From assembly GCA_050084985.1 (NCBI GenBank), contig JBITNC010000001.1, positions 203,050,001 through 203,114,000 of the forward strand: a stretch of DNA of 64,000 nucleotides, read 5' to 3'. Origin of the DNA: Nageia nagi (Eukaryota; Pinophyta). The notes beneath the pieces are model-generated. The model saw only the letters and a list, made by a program, of their open reading frames with translations. It ran no database searches and was not told the DNA's origin. Position numbers and translations under genes: made by a program. Below, piece after piece: positions 58,840 to 64,000 of the stretch (its first letter is position 1; every line of letters begins with the position of its first letter).

Positions 58840-60002
58840 TGTGATACTTTTTTAGGTGCCTAGCATTAATGGAATTTTTGAGAACCTCCCTATCCAATGT
58901 AGATAATTTGTATGCACCTCTACCAAATACCTCTATGATGATGTATGGGCCAACCCAATTTGGTTCAAATTTTTCTTTAAGTTCATCTTTTGTTGTAGTG
59001 TTAGAAATATTCTCTTAGAGAACCATATCTCCAACCTCAAATGCTTTAGGCACCATTTTCTTTCCATAGGCCCTCTTTATTCTTTGTTGATATATTCTGA
59101 GATGCTTTAGTGCATTAATTCTTTTCTCATCTAATGCCTCTATCTGTTTAATCTTGATTTCCATTGTTGTGGTCCCTTAATGATATATTTGAGTGCAATT
59201 CTCAAATAAGGGATCTTAATTTCAAGTGGAATGACTACTTCATCACCATACACAAAAGAGTATGGAGTAGCACCTATTGCTATTCTTTTAGTTTTTCTAT
59301 ATGACCATAAGGTATATGGTAATTTATCATGCCAATCTCTACCATTCTTTTTATAGTTTTTTCCAATATCTTCTTGATTGTTTTATTTATTGCTTTAGCT
59401 TGTCCATTCCCTTGGGGATAGTAAATTGAAGAAAATCTCTATTCAACCTTCATTTTTTTATAAAATTCTTTGATATCTTTTCTTGTAAAATTCACACCAT
59501 TATCCATGATCAACTTCTAAAGTATGCCAAATATGCAAATGATATATTCCTTGATGAAATTGATAACATGTTTTTGTATAGATATCTTCAAATGAATTTC
59601 CTCAACCCATTTAGTGTAGTATTCAATGGTAACTAAGATAAACTTGTGCCCCTCACTAGATGGAGGATTGATAACACCCATGAAATCCAAAGTCCACATT
59701 GAGAAAGGCCATGGTGATGTAACATAGTTCAAATCTTGAGTAGGTGTTAATTCTAAGTGTGCATGCTTTTGACATTGCTCACACTTCTTTACATGTTCAT
59801 AGCAATCATTTTCCATGGTGGGCCACCAATAACCCATCCTAATCAACTTGCCATAAATTGATCTTCCATTGAAATGACCTCCACATGCTCCTCCATGAGC
59901 ATGCTTTAATGCTATTTCAATCTCCTCATCATGAATACATCTCAAAATAATACCATTAAATGATCTTTTATAAAGTATATCACCAATGATAACATATTTC
60001 AT
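58840..60002 (-). pseudogene. Element D integrase, catalytic Glu lost
   Basis: Inserts the cDNA into the genome. The N-terminal zinc-binding HHCC part is clear (HAHGGACGGHFNGRSIYGKL, YWWPTMENDC, CEQCQKH). The core follows with WTLDFMG (first catalytic Asp, about 59700) and, after a stop near 59517, MDNGVNF (second Asp). The third acidic residue normally sits in GNGQAE; here the codon at 59396-59394 gives Lys (GNGQAKAIN), a G-to-A change that removes catalysis. HDKLPYTLWSYRKTKRIAIG follows. The C-terminal end (about 58980-58840) reads PNWVGPYIIIEVFGRGAYKL and NARHLKKYHI, the GPY-type tail of non-chromoviral plant Gypsy integrases. Confidence 0.9.
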
Positions 60003-60023
60003 AGCAAGATTTTTTATTCTAAT

Positions 60024-60710
60024 CTATTCTTTCCTATCAAGTGTAGCATCAATAAAGTTATCCATCAAATATTTGAATATGTGTTGGTGCCAAGGACTTA
60101 CCTCATAACCAACATTTTGAACAACACATATCATTTTAAAATCCTTCTCAATAATTGATGGAGTTCTTAAGTTCTTGATAGTGAAAGTAGTCTCCCTACT
60201 TTCTATCTTAATTGGTATAAGTGAAGCTACACTTGCCATTGTATCAGCCAACCTATTATTATTCCTTGAAATAATTTCTAATTAATACTCTTTAAATCAA
60301 GCAAGGATTTTTGTAATAATAACTTTATATAGAATAAGCTTTTCACTCTTGGTGTTATAAATCTCATTGACTTGATTCACTATTAGCTATGAATCCTCAT
60401 AAATATGCAAATATGTAATACCAATATCTATAGCTGCTTTTAATCCTAATATGAGAGCTTCATATTCTACCATATTATTAGTGCATTCAAATTATAGTTT
60501 CTATTATATGGCAATAAAATTATTATAAGATGATATTAATGCTATTCCTACTCCTAAACCTTGCATACATCGTGATCCATCAAAATACATTTTCCAACAT
60601 TTTGACACCTCTAAAAGAGGAATGTTGATGTTCTTATTTTCTTTAGAAGAAGGATGTGGGTAGTTCTCTTCTGCATTTTCTATGGTTTCTACCAAAGAAT
60701 ATTCATATTG
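60024..60710 (-). pseudogene. Element D second RNase H (archaeal-type, Tat-clade)
   Basis: Degrades RNA in RNA-DNA hybrids. Acidic catalytic positions are readable in order: KMYFDGSRCMQGLGVGIAL (about 60590), NNMVEYEALILGLKAAIDIG (about 60480-60420), IYEDS followed by TAG (from CAG) and LIVNQV, and LADTMASVASLIPIK (60260-60210). An RNase H of this type placed after the RT-linked RNase H and before integrase is characteristic of the Tat clade. Broken by several stops. The C-terminal 75 codons (60251-60024) form the linker to integrase. Confidence 0.82.
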
Positions 60711-60859
60711 AAATTTTTCTTTGAGTTTTGTAATGTCTTCCGTGGGAAAATTTGCAACAAAATCTATAACTACCTACCCTTTAACTAATTTTTGTTTCAC
60801 AAACTTGAGGTCAAACTCTTGAAGTAGCATGATCTATTTTGTTGACCTTCCATTGAGGC

Positions 60860-61260
60860 ATGGTTTTTACATTAGATATATTAATGGGTCTACTTGAGTA
60901 AGTACATGTTTTGTGCTATTGATCATATGATTCCTTAACCTCTCAATAGCAAATACTATACATTGACATAACTTCTCAATGGGTGTGTACCTAGTTTCAT
61001 ATTCTTTCAATGTACTACTAATAAAATAGATTGCTCTCTCTTTACCATCTTCTTCTTTCTTTGCTAACATTACCCCAAATGCATGTTTTTTAGCTAATAC
61101 ATAGATCCAAAGAGGTTCTCCATGCCTATATAAAGCTAATATTGGTGGATGTATCAAATACTCTTTTATTCTATCAAATGCTTGTTAACACTTAACATCC
61201 CATTTAAACTCAACTTCTTTCTTCAGTAATGAGAGATAAGAGCTATCTTATCTATTAATT
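60860..61260 (-). pseudogene. Element D RT-linked RNase H
   Basis: Reads HPPILALYRHGEPLWIYVLA, AFGVMLAKKEEDGKERAIYF then STLKEYETRYTPIEKLCQCI and FAIERLRNHMI, the typical Ty3/Gypsy connection and RNase H sequence following RT. The usual first catalytic Asp (in the 'L.TDAS' motif) is replaced by the YVLAKKHAFG version seen in Tat and Athila elements, consistent with loss of activity in the first RNase H once a second one is present. Confidence 0.82.
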
Positions 61261-61264
61261 GAAA

Positions 61265-62060
61265 AATAAATCTTCTAATAGCTTTAATATTCCCTTGAAT
61301 TCTTATCAATTACTTAATATTTTTAGGATATATTTCTATGATGGCTTTAATTTTCTTTGGATCCACTTCAACTCCTCTCCTAGATACAATGTGCTCCAAG
61401 AGTTTTCTTGATGATATCTCAAATACACATTTTTGAGGCTTGATTATTAACTTGTACTTATTCATCCTTTCAAATGTTGCTTTTATATCCTTGATGTGAT
61501 CTTCTTTATTATTTTACTTTATCAAGATATCATCTACATAGACCTCTACTATTTTATGAATGAAGTCATAAAACATGGTTGTCATTGCTCTTTGATATGT
61601 GGTCCCTACATTCTTAAGACCAAATGGCATTACCTTGTAGTAAAATTTACCCCAAGGATTCCTAAAGGCTATTTTATGCTAATCACTTTCTTTGATTTTG
61701 ATTTGACTATATACTAAAAATCCATCCATAAATGATAACATCTCATTACCTACCAAACTATCAATGATCATATCCATGTTGGGTAGTGGGAAGTCATCTT
61801 TTGGATATGATTTATTAAGATATTTGAAATTAGTACATACTCTAATTTCACCTATAGGTTTCTTTACCAAAACTACATTATCCATCCACTCTAAATAATC
61901 AATGGGTCTAATAAAACTAGCTTCTAATAGTTTTTCTATTTCCTTCTTGACTAGTAAAGAAATTTGAAAAGGTATCTTCCTTGGTTTTTGCTTTATAGGA
62001 ACTACTCATTTATCAATAACCAAGTTATGTACTACAAAAATTTTATCTAATACAAGCATA
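61265..62060 (-). pseudogene. Element D reverse transcriptase
   Basis: RNA-dependent DNA polymerase. Readable blocks: EIEKLLEASFIRPIDYLEW, VVLVKKPIGEIRVCTNFKYL, NKSYPKDDFPLPNMDMIIDS (about 61885-61780), MLSFMDGFLVYSQIKI (first catalytic Asp in FMDG), NPWGKFYYKVMPFGLKNVGT (about 61660-61600) and VEVYVDDILIK (about 61550-61520), so the YVDD active site is intact. The thumb region and GVEVDPKKIKAI follow. Only a few stops interrupt; one is at the junction with the fingers. Closest in character to Tat/Athila RT. Confidence 0.92.
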
Positions 62061-62925
62061 TCTTTATATGACCAAGCAAATAATTCAAAATAATCATGAA
62101 AAGATTGAATCGACTCATTTTGCAAAGGTTCCTCAAGGAGCTTATCCATTTTCAATAATCACAGTGTCTCTTGAGAACCAATGTTGATCTCATATATCTC
62201 TTAATTTAACCAAATTAATTTTTTATTCTAATGGTGTGGTAAATGGTAACTCTCCCAACCCTTTGATTTTATCCTCTATAAATTCACCAAAGCAAGCATG
62301 CACATCTAGATAATGTTTATAAGTCCTCTTTTCATGCCTAGCTAGATATTCAATTCTAGCACCCATAGATTCTAAGAAATCAACATCATTATAAAATAAT
62401 TATATAGCATGTATTTCATCTTCATCATATATTTCACATTAAATATCAAATCAATTTTGATCATCTCTTACCTATCCATACTCTTACATTAATAACAAAT
62501 GACTAACCTGACCATTATGACCATCTTCATGATATGGAATGATGCAATATTTGTTTTCCTCCATGATTTTTATAAAGAGGACCATAAATGATATTTATGG
62601 ATCCCAAAGGAGCATAGGCAATCCTTTTCTCAAGCCTCCTATAATTCATCCAAATATCTCTCTAGACTAATATTATTGATGTCTGTGATGTTGTATGAAC
62701 CAAATCCAATATCCTTAAAATTGATTTTTTGTAATGCTTTTTTATAAATATGATCATTCTTAGCTAGGATAGCCTCATATTTCACATTATAAAAAATAAA
62801 TATCTCAAGGAGAACATAATTTCACTACTTGGCTATCTGCTCATTTGCTTATACCTTATAAACATTTCCTTCAAAACAAAATTTGAAACATATATGGAAA
62901 GTGGATGCTACTCATTCGATGTCAT
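62061..62925 (-). other. Element D spacer between protease and RT
   Basis: Minus-strand sequence is coding-like in places (an acidic, Asp/Glu-rich stretch near 62400) but no domain is recognised; frame breaks are frequent. In relatives this part is the protease-RT linker. Confidence 0.45.
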
Positions 62926-63210
62926 CTATCCAAGGTCTTCCAAGAATAAAATTAAAATAATTTTTCCATTTGTAATGTATAAGAGGGTTTGAATTACCTT
63001 GTTTCCCACTTTGATTGGAAGTGTGATGATTTTTGCACATTTCTTTGAAACACCATCAAACCCCTTAACTTTCATGGTAGTCTCTTCTCTTAGAGGTAAC
63101 AAATCTAGATCAAAATATGAAAGCAAGTGAGTGGTGGTAATATTAAAAGCTACCCCACCATATATTAATGATATTTTAACTATATTACTAAATATATTCA
63201 CTTTAATAAA
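62926..63210 (-). pseudogene. Element D aspartic protease, catalytic Asp lost
   Basis: The frame reads VKISLIYGGVAFNITTTHLL (about 63190-63130) then LPIKVGNKVIQTLLYI and LFLEDLG. The catalytic motif of plant Gypsy protease is DGG or DSG; here the codon at 63162-63160 gives Tyr (Y-G-G), so the protease is inactive. The following hydrophobic strands and the I-L-G/RPW equivalent are in place. Open over 91 codons. Confidence 0.78.
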
Positions 63211-63359
63211 TAATGGTGGATGTAATTAGGTCACATCCTTACTAGGTCTTTCACTAGGGTGAAAAGTGATAACATCCCCTTTACTCCACATTTCTACTTT
63301 TTCTACAAAAGTAGTGATTGAGATGTTCCTATCGATCTGACTATTCTTGAAAATTTGAT

Positions 63360-64000
63360 TCATCATTTCTCTATGAGATTATGAAATTTGAAGTAATTCA
63401 AACAAACTAGCCTTAGCGTGTGTGTTCTTGAGTTGCTTAATGAGGTCAAAACTTCTTGGATCTTTAGAAAGCTCTTTTTCACATGTGACAAGATTTGTTG
63501 CTGCTCTTGATCTTCCTCTTGTAAGTGATACACATACTTCTTCATGGAAAATTACATTGACATGCTACTCTTCCTCTATATGTTTAACTTTGATAGGGCA
63601 AACATAGAATCCATCCTCTATAAGCCTTTGTATTTTATTTCTTATGCCTCCACAACCATTAGTGGGTTGCCCCTTGCTTTGATGATATTTGCACTACTTA
63701 TATTATTTATACCATGCTAGCCTCTTTGCTAATTCATATTTCTCTCTCTTAGGTAAAGGTTGTAATAATCCCTTTACCATTAGATATTTCAAGATAAACC
63801 TAGGAGGTATAGGAGACTTTATGAATTTCCTTTCTTTCTTTTCATCTACCTTTTTTACCACATGAATGGATTTATCTTTCTTTGGTGATTGTAGCTACTT
63901 ATCTTTGACCCTAGGTTTGTCATCATATTGATACTTCACAAGCCCTAATTTTACAAGGAGTTTTTATTTTTTTAATAGCTTATATGTCATATTATAAAAT
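63360..64000 (-). pseudogene. Element D gag C-terminal part (partial at window edge)
   Basis: Basic, Lys-rich sequence (DKPRVKDKQL, KKDKSIHVVKKVDEKKRKFI near 63880) is followed by a knuckle-like CKYHQSKGQPTNGCGGIRNK at about 63695-63635 and IQRLIEDGFYVC. This matches the CLYHRVHGHKTCEC-RKFRDIIQDLVD part of the E gag in layout. The capsid domain lies beyond the right edge. Confidence 0.7.

Larger units (their letters stand above)
57160..64000 (-). mobile_element. Element D: Ty3/Gypsy (Tat-like) retrotransposon with pol, continues past the window
   Basis: 3' LTR at 57160-57947, then, reading the minus strand from right to left, gag C-terminus (64000-63360), protease, RT, RNase H, second RNase H, integrase (to about 58840), and a repeat-bearing tail. 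This is Ty3/Gypsy order (integrase last). A second RNase H between the first and the integrase is the mark of the Tat clade. Integrase ends in a GPY-type segment without a chromodomain. All domains are broken by stops, mostly explainable by transitions. LTR is homologous to that of E. The 5' LTR lies beyond 64000. Confidence 0.9.

Noticed and set aside
1-64000. CRISPR arrays, rRNA genes, tRNA genes, bacterial operons, intact host genes
   Set aside because: None seen. Direct repeats here are tandem without unique spacers, and all coding relics belong to transposable elements.

Overview
The window is nuclear DNA of a seed plant with a large, repeat-filled genome. It is strongly AT-rich and holds no intact host gene, tRNA, rRNA or bacterial-type gene; everything recognisable is a transposable element or its relic. 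Many old, mutually nested elements survive with readable ends, which suggests slow DNA removal as in gymnosperms, but this lineage guess is tentative.

Layout, left to right. Positions 332-1460 are a 5'-truncated LINE-like insertion with an A-tail and near-perfect 13-bp target-site duplications (TSDs). Element B (2298-26979, +) is an old LTR retrotransposon with 708-bp LTRs. It is interrupted twice: element A (5164-16119, +, LTRs 838/839 bp, perfect TSD atact) sits inside its gag, and a 5.7-kb LINE (16571-22279, -) is flanked by a perfect 13-bp TSD. B also carries an antisense relic of a plant mobile domain (PMD) gene at about 22.7-24.1 kb. Element E (27964-35190, -, 835-bp LTRs, perfect TSD tcttc) has a nearly open gag, no pol, a set of tandem arrays at 29.2-31.2 kb, and a second antisense PMD fragment. 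A decayed CACTA transposon fragment (DUF4218/DUF4216-like, about 40.7-41.7 kb) is interrupted by element C (41678-49930, -), a relative of B. Element F (51211-55141, +) is an LTR pair around non-coding DNA. Element D (57160 to beyond the right edge, -) is the only element with a recognisable pol: protease, RT, RNase H, a second RNase H and integrase in Ty3/Gypsy order, with the dual RNase H of the Tat clade. Its LTR belongs to the same family as that of E.

Relative ages by eye: E is youngest (about 21 LTR differences, nearly all transitions), then A (about 45), while B, C and F are clearly older. This order agrees with the nesting.

How the parts relate: A, B, C and E keep gag (A also protease) but lack RT and integrase. 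They look like non-autonomous elements that would need pol supplied by relatives such as D. The most unusual signals are the PMD fragments lying antisense in two elements, a recurrent GC-rich motif (core GGCGGTC) scattered through E and decayed in D, and a multi-layer minisatellite in E with a 495-bp higher-order repeat whose degenerate counterpart lies at the same place in D.
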